From Pomacea canaliculata (lineage: Eukaryota; Mollusca; Gastropoda; Architaenioglossa; Ampullariidae): a stretch of 64,000 nucleotides of DNA. The DNA is taken from the NCBI RefSeq assembly GCF_003073045.1, contig NC_037599.1:25892695-25956694 (forward strand), in the 5' to 3' direction. A program made the translations under genes and the position numbers. A model generated the notes under the pieces. The model was not told the DNA's origin, made no database searches, and worked only from the letters and a program-made list of their open reading frames with translations. This document shows, piece after piece, positions 24,003-35,695 of this stretch (the first letter of the stretch is position 1; each line of letters begins with the position of its first letter).

Positions 24003-25636
24003 CAATACTAATAATAATGTGTGTACTTGTATCGCGCAGCAACACGACCAAGATGGGTCGCACCCTCTGTACTGACCAGTGATGATTAATGAATATAATG
24101 TAACACACAATGGACGGTGAGATACGTATAAGCACACTAAAGATGAAGTACAAATGATAAATGAACATTAGGAACACACAGTGACTGTGAGATCCGTTTA
24201 AGTGCACTAAAGAAGTGTAGAACGTGATGCAATGAACAGAGGTATGAAAGGATATAGGAATTATAAACATTGTAGACATGGAGTAGTTACATAATGGTGC
24301 CTATGACAGACAACATTGCAGAAGGAGGTGTGGATAGTAATTCATTGATAGTACTTAGTGAACAGAAATGTTTTAGAGAGCCTTTGAATGTAGTCTTGGA
24401 GTCCGAGTGGCGTATGTGATGTGAATTCTACTACTTAGCAGCACAGATGGAGGATATCCGTTGTCCCCATGTGACTGTCTTTGTGGGAGGGAGGATAGAA
24501 TGCAGGAGTCTGATGAGGAGCAAAGGTTTCGAATAATAATAACAATATTAAGAAAAAGAAGTGAGAATTTATATAGTGCAATATGTTAGCCAAAGGTTGA
24601 CTCACTGCAATGAACACGATAACAAAATAGTAACAAAGATGTAGAAGGAGGAACAATGCAAGGACTCTTTGTGTTCCGACAGTAAAAGGCGATAACTAGA
24701 TGCAACAGTAACGACTCCAGAGAATAAGGTTAGTGACATCTGAAAAATACTGGGAAGATACTGAATAATCTTGAGAACATAAAGAAATGTTATCATGTGA
24801 AACTGCAAAAGGGTGATCGTCACTTTTTTTCACTGCAACTTAGTGTGGTAACCGGAGGAAATGAAGCACGGTGGAGTGGAATCAAGCCAATAGATCCAAG
24901 AAATTCGCACTTCAAATAACATTACAGGTAGTCCTCGGGTTACGACGGTCTCGAGTTACGTCGTTTCGGGGTTACGACGCTCATTCCGACTTACGAGGTT
25001 TAGCGTCGTACACTGTTTATTACTGTTACAGCACTTACAGTACAGTATCTCATTATTAAACGTACTGTACTGCACAATATTTTACTGTACTTATGTTTAT
25101 TGAGAATTATTTAGGGTACTGTGTTAGGATAGGTGTTTGGATAGGCTAAATGTTTGCAGTACTGTGCTGTAAAGTACTGTATGAACGTATGATCCGACTT
25201 ACGTCGAAATTCGGTTTACGACGCCGCGTAAAACGGATCACCGTCGTAAGTCGAGGACTATCTGTATATACATTATCTACATTATATACATTAAGAGTAA
25301 GAGTGTAGACAAACAAAATTTCAATAGAGTAGAGAGGAGGAAGCCATCAAAGAATCCATAGCACAGAGGTGAGAGCTTGTAGTCTAATAAAGAGAGTGAA
25401 GAAGTGGCGTGACATGTTCACATTTGCGAGTCAGGAAAACGAGGCAAATAGATATGTTCTGGATTTTCTTATGCTTATCAATGAGGTCATGTAGACAGCC
25501 AGCTAGAAGAGAGCTTCAATAGTCTAATGAGAAAAAAAAAATGGACAGATGAGAATGTTGGTGGTTAAGAAGGACATAGTATGGCGAACAGAGTTGATCT
25601 CACAAAGTTTATAGGACGATTAAGAATATTAGAGTG
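24003..25636 (-). mobile_element. L2/CR1-like LINE fragment inserted in the last exon of gene F
   Basis: On the minus strand the segment encodes broken RT C-terminal pieces: SSLLAGCLHDLIDKHKKIQN, then RKCEHVTPLLHSLY, and later IRHSDSKTTFKGSLK. This is the normal order at the end of L2/CR1-type ORF2. It ends in an ATT-rich tail near 24003-24015. The right border, about 25636, is where module A of gene F stops matching module B (after GATGTTACT). A MITE is nested inside at 24925-25264. I found no clear target duplication. Confidence 0.75.
24925..25264. mobile_element. Tc1/mariner-superfamily (Tigger/pogo-like) MITE, 340 bp, TA duplication
   Basis: Terminal inverted repeats are CAGGTAGTCCTCGGGTTACG on the left and, on the opposite strand, CAGATAGTCCTCGACTTACG on the right. 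They are flanked by TA dinucleotides at 24923-24924 and 25265-25266. The interior is short, without an ORF, and rich in ACAGTACTGTA-like motifs. It is nested in the LINE at 24003-25636, so it is the younger insertion. Confidence 0.9.
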
Positions 25637-26930
25637 TACTTCTACAGTAACATCACCGTGCATTTGATCACCTGCAATGAGTGAACTGTCGACTTCACAA
25701 CCACGCATTCTCTCAGCTGTAAACAATTCAAAATAATCAACTAATTCTAAATTTTTGTTAGGAGATATATGTAATGTTTGCTTTAGTAACTGTTCTGTCA
25801 TTGTAAGTCATTGTTTGCATCCTTCTTAACTACCAGTTATTAAAAGAGATTTAAGAAAATTCTCACCATGACTAAGTGCACAGTTCATAAGTTGGGTAAG
25901 AGGGTCTTTCTTGTTGTGTTCTGAAACCTTTTGTGCTTTGTTGCTGAACATAATGTATCGGTTATCCGCATCTTTAAGAACATCTTTCAGCTCTGGGCAA
26001 ACTGTTTTCAGCTCCTCGTTGATATCTTTGTCTTGACGATCACCAAAGGTGAATGCTATCGTTAACTTTGATGTAAGATGTTCTTCCCCTAAGACTTTCT
26101 TAATCTGCTGGTATATCTGGTGTTCCTCAGCAGTATAGCGGACGTCACATCGAATGGCCAACAAAATGAAGTCAGGATGAAAGGAACACCATTTCTTGAT
26201 TTCTTCCTCTGCAGCCTTCTCGTCGACACCAAGGTTGCTGATGTCAGGTGTGTCCATTACCTATGTAAGATTAATGTCTAGGAAATGAGGTTTACTGGAG
26301 TTTTAAAGAATAAGGTTAGAACTGACGTAATTATTTTTAGTGGATTCAGATAAATGAGAAAATGTAAAACAATAAAGAAATTTGTACAAACACTTATTCA
26401 CACAAAAATATTGCTGCAGTGTCAAACATAATGTTTCCAAGCATGCTTCACTTTACCGTTCAAAAAAATAGAATAACGATAACGAGTTTTGTTATAACAT
26501 CGGTGATTTTCCACCACTTTGTGTGTGTGTAAGAGGCAGATAGAGAGAAAGGTAATTTGAACGACGGTGAATGAATCTGCAAGATCCATTTCCTGCCCAA
26601 TTATTTATGTGCTCGTGTAACTTAAGGCATGTGAGTCCCTTAACGTCCTATTTCATCTTCATCTTCATCATCATCATCGTCATCATCAGGAAAAAACAAG
26701 AAAGGTATGGTATAACAGAGCTCTAAGTATAAAGGCCCTGTTTATATCTTACTGTGACCGTCACTCCATGTACTTCAGCAGAATTCGTGACAGCGAATGT
26801 TGTGGAGGAATTCAACCCACGTGAGACTCTGAAGGCGGAAGTGTTGTTCAGGAGTATGTTTCCCAAGCTGCTTTTTCCGTTTCCAGTTTTGCCGATGATC
26901 AGTACTTAAAAGCAAAGGAACTATATTATA
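25565..26930 (-). repeat. Module A of gene F (third type I domain copy)
   Basis: This segment is nearly identical to module B (28308-29690) across introns and exons. Similarity ends at 25636, where the LINE begins. It contains P-loop exon 26753-26904, G3-G5 exon 25867-26260 and the start of the linker exon at 25794. The G3 is MDTPD, and the box reads LLAIRCDVRYT. The near-identity of introns points to a recent duplication or to gene conversion. Confidence 0.85.
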
Positions 26931-29900
26931 AACATCTAAAGAATATAGCATGTAACATACAATATGTAACCATATATTAATTTTGTAATGACATAACTGA
27001 GAACAAATGACTTATAAAAAGAAATTTAAACAAAGGAAAGATCAAGTTAATGCAGTAAGATAAAAATGCTCTTGGGAAACTAATCAATAGTAGCTCTACA
27101 CTGAATGTTTTTGTGACATAAGTATTCGAAAAACAAGCATGTGCTTTCCCTTTCATAATTACTTTTTAGCAGTTTCTCTCACTGTTAATGATATTACTAC
27201 AAAAAGCGATGTTTCTTTAACTAGCAGCGTTACACTTTATAGTAGGAAAGTGGCTTAATAACAACACATTGTTATTTTAACCACAAAAGAGCTGGAAAAA
27301 ATAAAATCAACAAAGTTGAAAAAAGCAAGCGAAATGTATGCTCGCATGAACTTCAACAACTTCTCTCTGAGGTGAAGGTGTTGCCATCCCGACTACGCCT
27401 ACCGAGCCTTATTCTTTGGAAAGACCTTCATCATTACTTTCAGTGACTACGACAAACCCTTAAAGGGACTAAATACGTAAATACATTCACTGACCGTTGG
27501 ACTAACCTATTTTTCTCTTGAATTTTTTTCCTTCTTCTCTCATGGTCCCATTTCACAAATAACATCCACAATATTAAATGAGGAAGAGAGAATACGAGAG
27601 AAATTGTTTGAGGGAATGTTGTGGCAATAAACATTTAAATATAGATGTAAGCACATCTTGTGATATCGACTACTTTCATGATTCCAATCACGTACAAGTG
27701 TCCCTTTCCTCATCAAACACAGTCCATACATTATAATATTCTCCGAAGCAAAGATAAAAGTTTTTTTACTCAACATTATTTGCATTCTTTGACAAAAGAG
27801 CTTAATTTCTATGAAAAATGAAAATTACCAATAGAAAATATTCGAAAGTTTGCCGCACATTCCAGTAACTAGAACTAAATATTTCATATTATATACACCC
27901 CATGAATGAGTACCTTTAAGCTGTCGGGTGTTGCGAGCAGGCATTGGCTGTGTTTCCACATCAGCAGCACGACAAGACTGTAACTGTGTTGGAGTGTTTT
28001 CACAAGGGTCTTCTGGAAATGAATAAAAGCTATCTGAAAGTAAATACAGAATCAAACATTAACAGGCAAATAGCAAACTCTTTTCACACTTCTTGGTATA
28101 ATGTCTCTCTACACAGCAGTACTACAACTTTCTCCATCCTGTAATAATATATATCTAACACTACAAACGTCGTTAAAAATTAAATTAAAAACACTCCTAT
28201 TAAAGTACGAAGATTTAGGAAGCAAATAAGAGGGAAAAGAATATTAAAAAGATTTCATGATAAAACATTTCAAACTTACACCGCTTATCTCATTTTTATG
28301 TTATTGCTTATAAAATAGAAACCATTAAGTAGGCATTAACATTACATCCAATAAAGAATATAAATTTGATGCTAAAAACAATTGTCAAATTACCAGCCAC
28401 ATACTTACTGAGTTTAGTAACATCAGCGTGCAATTGATCACCTGCACTGAGTGAACTGTCGACTTCACAACCACGCATTCTCTCAGCTGTAAACAATCCA
28501 AAATAATCAACTAATTCTAAATATTTGTTAGAAGATATATGTAATGTTTGCTTTAGTAACTGTTCTGTCATTGTAAGTCATTGTTTGCATCCTTCTTAAC
28601 TACCAGTTATTAAAAGAGATTTAAGAAAATTCTCACCATGACTAAGTGCACAGTTCATAAGTTGGGTAAGAGGGTCTTTCTTGTTGTGTTCTGAAACCTT
28701 TTGTGCTTTGTTGCTGAACATAATGTATCGGTTATCCGCATCTTTAAGAACATCTTTCAGCTCTGGGCAAACTGTTTTCAGCTCCTCGTTGATATCTTTG
28801 TCTTGACGATCACCAAAGGTGAATGCTATCGTTAACTTTGATGTAAGATGTTCTTCCCCTAAGACTTTCTTAATCTGCTGGTATATCTGGTGTTCCTCAG
28901 CAGTATAGCGGACGTCACATCGAATGGCCAACAAAATGAAGTCAGGATGAAAGAAACACCATTTCTTGATTTCTTCCTCTGCAGCCTTCTCGTCGACACC
29001 AAGGTTGCTGATGTCAGGTGTGTCCATTACCTATGTAAGATTAATGTCTAGGAAATGAGGTTTACTGGAGTTTTAAAGAATAAGGTTAGAACTGACGTAG
29101 TTATTTTTAGTGGATTCAGATAAATGAGAAAATGTAAAACAATAAAGAAATTTGTACAAACACTTATTCACACAAAAATATTGCTGCAGTGTCAAACATA
29201 ATGTTTCCAAGCATGCTTCACTTTACCGTTCAAAAATAGAATAACGATAACGAGTTTTGTTATAACATCGGTGATTTTCCACCACTTTGTGTGTGTGTAA
29301 GAGGCAGATAGAGAGAAAGGTAATTTGAACGACGGTGAATGAATCTGCAAGATCCATTTCCTGCCCAATTATTTATGTGCTCGTGTAACTTAATGCATGT
29401 GAGTCCCTTAACGTCCTATTTCATCTTCATCTTCATCATCATCATCGTCATCATCAGAAAAAACAAGAAAGGTATGGTATAACAGAGCTCTAAGTATAAA
29501 GGCCCTGTTTATATCTTACTGTGACCGTCACTCCATGTACTTCAGCAGAATTCGTGACAGCGAATGTTGTGGAGGAATTCAACCCACGTGAGACTCTGAA
29601 GGCGGAAGTGTTGTTCAGGAGTATGTTTCCCAAGCTGCTTTTTCCGTTTCCAGTTTTGCCGATGATCAGTACTTAAAAGCAAAGGAACTAGAGGTTATTA
29701 CATAAAACACCTAAAGAATATAGCATGTAACATACAGCATACACCATAACATGATGACATAACCGAGAACAAATGACTTATAAAAAGAATTTTAAACAAA
29801 CAAAGGAATGATCCAGTTAATACATAAAAAACACGCATGTGAAAATATTCAATAGGTGCTTGAACTGTACACTGCATGGTTTTGCTAAATATGCATCCGA

Positions 29901-32900
29901 AAAACAAGTCTGTGGTTTCCCTTTAATAATTACTTTATAGCAGTTTCTCTCACTGTTAATGTATTTGTCTACACTGATTATCCCCATTTATTAGTGTCAA
30001 ACACAAACTTTAAAATTGCCGTGGCCGTTTGGCAACATTGTTGTTACAAAAGGCAAAGTTTCTTTGATAGCGTTACACACTACATGTATAGTGTGAAAGA
30101 GACTTAATAATGACACACTGCGATTTCAAAAAAACTTCAAAAATAATTTAATAAAAAGACGCAAATGAAATGTATGCTCGCATGAACTTAAACCACTTCT
30201 CTCTGAGGTGAGCTTGTTGCAATCCCGACTACGCCTAGTGTGGCCTTATTGTTGGGAAAACCTCTATCTGTCACTACTTGCGGTGACTACGACATACCTT
30301 TAAAGGGACTTAATTCGTAAGTACCTTCACTACCTGGTGGTCTCCCCTATTTTTCCCTCATTAAATTTATTTTCCTTCCTCTCTCTAACCTCATGGTCAC
30401 ATTTTGAAAATGACACTCGGAAGATCAAGTGAGGAAGAAAGAGTATAAGAGAAAAAGTGTGGGAGAATGTTGTGGCAAAAAACCTTTATTAGCTAAAAGT
30501 CCTTTCATTGTTTTAATCGACATGTAAGCACATCTTGTGATATCGACTCATTTCATGATTCCAATCACAGGCAAGTACCACTTTCCTGATAAACCACATT
30601 CCATAGGTATGGTACTCTCCGAAGCGAAGATAATTTTTTTTCTACACATTTACAAATTCACACATTTTTGGATAAAATAAATTAATTTCTATGAAAAAAG
30701 GACAGCTATTAATAGAAAATATTCGAAAGTTTGCCGCACATTCCAGTAACTAGAACTAAATATTTCATATTATATACACCCCATGAATGAGTACCTTTAA
30801 GCTGTCGGATGTTGCGAGCAGGCATTGGCTGTGTTTCCACATCAGCAGCACGACAAGACTGTAACTGTGTTGGAGTATTTTCACAAGGGTCTTCTGGAAA
30901 TGAATAAAAGCTATCTGAAAGTAAATACAGAATCAAACATTAAAAGGCAAATCACAAACTTTTTTCACACTTCTTGGTATGAGGTCTCTTTACATGGCAC
31001 TGCTACAGCTTTCTCCATCCTGTAATAATATATATCTAACACTATGGATAAAGAATATAAATTTGATTCTATAAACACTTGTAAAAACATCAACTAGATA
31101 CTTACTAATAAGAATTACTATAATCACTTTGCATTTGTGCATTTGATCACCTGCACTGAGTGAACTGTTGACTTCACAACCACGCATTCTCTCAGCTGTA
31201 AACAATTCAAAATAATCAACTAATTCTAAATTTTTGTTAGGAGATATATGTAATGTTTGCTTTAGTAACTGTTCTGTCATTGTAAGTTATTGTTTGCATC
31301 CTTCTTAACTACGAGTTATTAAAAGAACTTTAAGAAAATTCTCACCATGACTAAGTGCACAGTTCATAAGTTGGGTAAGAGGGTCTTTCTTGTTGTGTTC
31401 TGAAACCTTTTGTGCTTTGTTGCTGAACATGATGCATCTGTGATCCGCATCTTTAAGAATATCTTTCAGCTCTGTGCAAACTGTTTTCAGCTCCTCGTTG
31501 ATATCTTTGTCTTGACGATCACCAAAGGTAAAGGCTACTGTTAGCCTTGATCTCAGATATTGTTCTCCTAAGGCTTTCTTAATCTGCTGGTATATCTGGT
31601 ATTCCTCTGGGGTATAGCGGATGTCATAACGAATTGCCAACAAAACAGCGTCAGGATGAAAATAACACCATTTTTTTATTTCCTCACCTGCAGCCTTCTC
31701 GTCAGTACTAATGTTGCTGACATCAGGTGTGTCTGTTACCTAGGAAATATTAATGTTAAGCATACTGGTCTTGTATGCTCTCACGATGAAAAGAAAATGA
31801 GATCAAAGCAGCTAGGAAGAGAAAGCACAAACATTTAAGCAGTCTTTGTTTATTAGACTGGTCGTACGATGTTTTCAGAAAGATACTTCGGCCTGATTTT
31901 AGCTATCACAGTGACGACAAGCAAATAAGAAAACAGTATATCAATATATCAAAACATAGATGCGTACATACACTAAATGAATGATAATTTTTCAATAAGA
32001 AAAGCAATTCTTTTTAATAAAACTAATAGGATAAAGCCCTAGATAACACTATCATCAAATTATTCATCTTGATAAAGTAGCTAAATAAGACTGCTAAATA
32101 AAGCTAACAAGTAAAATTTTAATATTAAGGAATTTGAGAAAACTAGTTACTCCTACTATCTATTAAATCAATACCTCAAAAACAGAACTTTGTTTTAAAC
32201 TAATATTTTGCGCATTTGATTCATAACAGGAATATCTTCAAAGAGCAGTCTCTTTACAAGGATATTAGCCATTTTATTCTTACGATTTCAACATCTCTAG
32301 AGGCAGCATCATAATCATTCTGCGTACAATAAGACTAAATTTATCTCGGGTGTGGTTTTTTTTTAATCTATCTATAAATCTATTTTTCTTTCCTAAACCT
32401 TTAAGTAGTCAGAAAAACTGAGTTAATAAACTGTCTTACTTTGACGATCATGTCGTTTATCTGAGCTGACTGTGTCACGGTGTGTTTGGTGAATGATGAC
32501 ATCCCACGAGAGACACTGAAGGCAGGTGTTCTCAGAAGGGAGTTACCTATGGAACTTTTACCGTTTCCTGTCTTGCCGATTATCAACACATTAAACACAT
32601 TTCCTGAAACAAATCGATTTGGTGCAACCATCATACTGTTATCCTGACAAAAATATTACAGTGTCCAAATATAAAGTAACAGAAGAATCCAGTAATTCAT
32701 AGCGTGTAAGTTAAGTGGAAAACTCTTATAGACTGAAACAACTAACTTACTGAAGTCCTTGACTATTTGAAACACCTGCTGAGCACGACCTTTCTGTTCA
32801 CTTGTACTTAGTAAACTGTTGAAGATGATGTAGTGATGTCCAGCGCAGTCCATGACATCCTGTAAGGCTGAATGAGACCGGGATAGAAACTCGTCGACAC

Positions 32901-33672
32901 TTTCCTGCAACTTGTCTCCAAATGTGAAGAGCACCGAAAAACGTCTTCTCAGATTGTCTCCCCATAGCATTCTAAATCTCTGGAATTTCGACACATCAGA
33001 CACTAGGTCACGTGTGTCACAGCGAATGGCCAGCAAAATCAGATGTGGATCAGGACACATTACCTTCCACTTTTTGATTTCTTCTTTCGCTTTTTTCTCG
33101 TCCCTTAATTCTGGACAGCCGATATCAGGCGTATCGAGAACCTTTTAAACAAAAATACCACGACACTGTATAAGCATGAAAGAGATAATTTTGCAACCAT
33201 TATTATTACTCTAACAATAATAAAGAGAACAGTATCAGCTACTCTTATGACGACGACGACGACGACGATGATGATGATGATGATGATGACGATGACGACG
33301 ACGATGAGGATGGGAGCAATGTCTTTAAAAGGCATGTATTTGAAGCTAATGAATATCACTATTGTGTCTAATATTATTATCATTAATATTTACCTTAAGA
33401 TACATATCTCCTTTTTCCACCTCAGCCATCTCTGCCGTGGTAGTTGTGGAACTTGATTGACTAGCTGGTGCTCTTTGTTTAATGCATTCCTCACCAAGCA
33501 AAACATCTTTGGCTGTGCTTTTCCCACTTTTAGAGGCACCAATAATGATGATTCTCATTTCTCTGTCGTCACCATTTTGGGAATCTTTAGTTTCCGCGTT
33601 TTTGTGGAGAGGAAAAGCCTGCGAATCCGTTTGCTGATTTTTCTCCAAAGATGCTTGTTTTTCTGTCTCCAT
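25565..33672 (-). CDS. Gene F: four-domain AIG1/GIMAP GTPase built by tandem domain-module duplication
   Basis: Thirteen exons join without a phase break: 33394-33672, 32751-33141, 32440-32603, 31346-31739, 31106-31273, 30795-30914, 29520-29671, 28637-29030, 28409-28564, 27914-28033, 26753-26904, 25867-26260 and 25565-25794. The sum is 3114 nt, or 1037 residues plus stop. The ATG at 33672 has an in-frame TGA upstream. Domain II (about 40-223) has P-loop GASKSGKST and LDTPDI. Type I domains lie at about 224-409, 506-687 and 780-961, each with GKTGNGKSS, a DTPD G3, an RCD- or RYD-type box and FTFGDRQD. Between them run linkers of about 96 and 92 residues (SHEQLLKQTLHIS, then CRAADVETQPMPARN). 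The last exon runs into a LINE and stops 24 residues later, so an ancestral C-terminus, probably a membrane anchor as in gene D, is lost. Separate shorter genes cannot be excluded, but modules B and A have no start codon of their own. Confidence 0.7.
27830..29690 (-). repeat. Module B of gene F (second type I domain copy)
   Basis: Contains P-loop exon 29520-29671, G3-G5 exon 28637-29030 and linker exons 28409-28564 and 27914-28033. It is offset by 2770 bp from module A at the G3-G5 exon; the two encoded G3-G5 exons differ at only one residue (Phe for Ser in KKWC-F/S-FHP). Linker exon 27914-28033 is almost the same as 30795-30914 in module C. Confidence 0.85.
30709..32640 (-). repeat. Module C of gene F (first type I domain copy, more diverged)
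   Basis: Contains P-loop exon 32440-32603, G3-G5 exon 31346-31739 and linker exons 31106-31273 and 30795-30914. Its G3-G5 exon has the same length (394 nt) as in A and B but differs more, including AIRYDIRYT where other copies have AIRCDVRYT. The P-loop exon is the older form (164 nt, as in gene D), while A and B use a 152-nt version with a different acceptor. So C sits next to the ancestral type II domain and A/B are later copies. Confidence 0.8.
33247..33304. repeat. (GAC/GAT)n microsatellite in first intron of gene F
   Basis: GACGACGAC followed by GATGATGAT and mixed units, about 58 bp. It lies between exons 33394-33672 and 32751-33141. Confidence 0.85.
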
Positions 33673-34433
33673 TTTATTAATTGAGGGATCTATTTCTCAA
33701 ACTGTAAAATACGTGGGTTACGGTCAAGAAGAAAATACAAAAAAACATATGGTCTACGGAAGAATAAACAACACTGCGATGATGAATATGCTTTAATAAA
33801 GCAATTTAAAACAAATAATTTACATGAAATTTTTTTGTTGTACCAACTTTTTCAAAGACTAGAAACAATAAAACAACATATCAATCGACTAAAATAAATC
33901 GTGACTTGCAATATACCATTTATGAGCAAAGTTTTGTCATGTGATATAAACTTCTCTCGTACAAGTTTCTTTAGTTATGATAATAGTTTATCAGTTCTGT
34001 TAGATATCAGCTTTTGTGATAAGTAGATACTGAGTAAAACGTGTTTCGTTTTCCGCTGCAATTTTGATCAACAGAAAGGAGAAGGAAGGCTTTGGAGCTT
34101 CTTGTTTACTATGTGAGGGAGAACAGGCTTATGTTGGAACAAGTGACGAGTAAGCTCTTCCTCCATACACAACAACGACTGATAACGGAGTCATAAGAGA
34201 AAATCATTCTACGGAAGAGCTGGTTGATTAATCAACCAAGACCATATAAACAAAAGAGGAATAACCAGTAGGAAATCAACTGCTCTCAATACTATCTAGA
34301 ATTTACTGATTGTGATTACAGGTCCACTACCAGTAAATTTTATATTAGTGAGTCTTATAGTTTTGGATGTCATCTAATTTGCTGTCATTTTTTAGAGACA
34401 GTTGCAGTGAATACGAACAGAAAACAAACATAC

Positions 34434-34609
34434 CTTTGAGCCAAATCCTAAATCAGAAGGTTAGGCTGGATAACAGCGTGTCCTTTCGAAAACTCGCCGA
34501 CCCAACGATCACGAAAGGCTGTGAAGTAATGAATGGAGTGGCTCGTCAGTCGACCATGAATCAGAAGGCGGGTCCTGTTTGGCTGAGAGCTGAGCGACTC
34601 TGTCAATCA
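34434..34609 (-). promoter_or_regulatory. Promoter and 5' untranslated exon of gene F
   Basis: On the minus strand: TGATTGACAG (34609-34600), a GC-rich box (GGACCCGCC), GTGATCGTTGGGTCGG, and a donor CTCAAAG|GTATGT at 34434. A matching acceptor (ATTTTACAG) lies about 25 bp upstream of the gene F start at 33672. The arrangement parallels that upstream of pseudogene B (9412-9580). The start of transcription is not fixed by the sequence. Confidence 0.5.
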
Positions 34610-34619
34610 ACAAACCTGA

Positions 34620-35693
34620 GTGCCCCGCCCAGTGTGCAGCCTTTATTGCTTGGATCCCTGATGTTTCTTCAAGCTGAAAATTTTCACAGCTCACTAGAAG
34701 CTGTAAGTCAGTGTGCGCACACACACACACAAGTAAAGGAAAGATTTATTTAAAAGAGTGTAACTTTAACATAACTATATGACACACTTAAGGAATTATA
34801 ATTAGCCAGATAGCTACTCGAAACTATCGGAATATAGGAATCAACAACAAATACTACGTCGTTTATTGTACGGGTTTGTAACTGTCTTGTTTTTTGTTAA
34901 CATTTATTAACCACAAGCCTAAAGCACACATTGTGGGCAGATATATATGCATAACTATAAATGATCACAGTCTGTTCACAGTTGTTGGATCAGTCAAAAG
35001 ATAGCACATTCATGTTTAAAGGAGATAAATATTAGTGGTCAATAGCAAATGCTTCATTTAACCTGCATTCATGTTAGGGAGGCCCTTCCTATGTAAATGA
35101 AGGACTGGCGGATCAAATGAACAATTTCATAGAGAAGCATGTTGTTAAGTATCTACTCTGTGGGCGTGTAACAGTCATGTCCATCAAGTGTGATCATTTG
35201 CCGGGGCTTATCAAGTTACTCCGCCCATACCCACCGAAAACATTTAGTTTCATGCACGACGCCAAGGAGTAGATACAACTGTAATCTGCTGCACTTGCTT
35301 CTCTCCTCGTCCAAGCCTGATCATCTACGGCAGATAAAACACTATTTTCTAGTCGTAAGCTCAAGAGATTCTTCATATTTTATTTCATATAGTTTGTAAG
35401 ATTATATAAAATGTGTTGATTCCTACCAATGCTCATGAATTGTTCTTTTTAACAGAATGGACTTACGTATATGCATACATTTACTTTTTCCTCTACGTAA
35501 TGCAACTGTGATATTTTAGTAATTCCTAAGCTGTAGCGTATAATATAATTTAGTGTTTACAATATTTTTGCCATATCTGACGAGCTATAGTTTGTTAGTG
35601 ATATCACTGGAGTGTTAAAAGCTTCTGACGATAGATTATATAATGATCTTATACGTTTTGGCCTCTAAGAGGATCCATTATGTCTGTGAGCAG
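34620..35693. other. Divergent intergenic region between genes F and G
   Basis: Holds the upstream parts of two genes pointing away from each other. A splice acceptor (GTGAGCAG) abuts the gene G start at 35696, so an untranslated first exon of gene G should lie here, but I could not place it. No further coding exon is seen. Confidence 0.4.
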
Positions 35694-35695
35694 GA

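Noticed and set aside
34367-34753. 128-codon plus-strand open frame
   Set aside because: It overlaps the proposed minus-strand promoter and 5' exon of gene F and has no recognisable domain or splice context.
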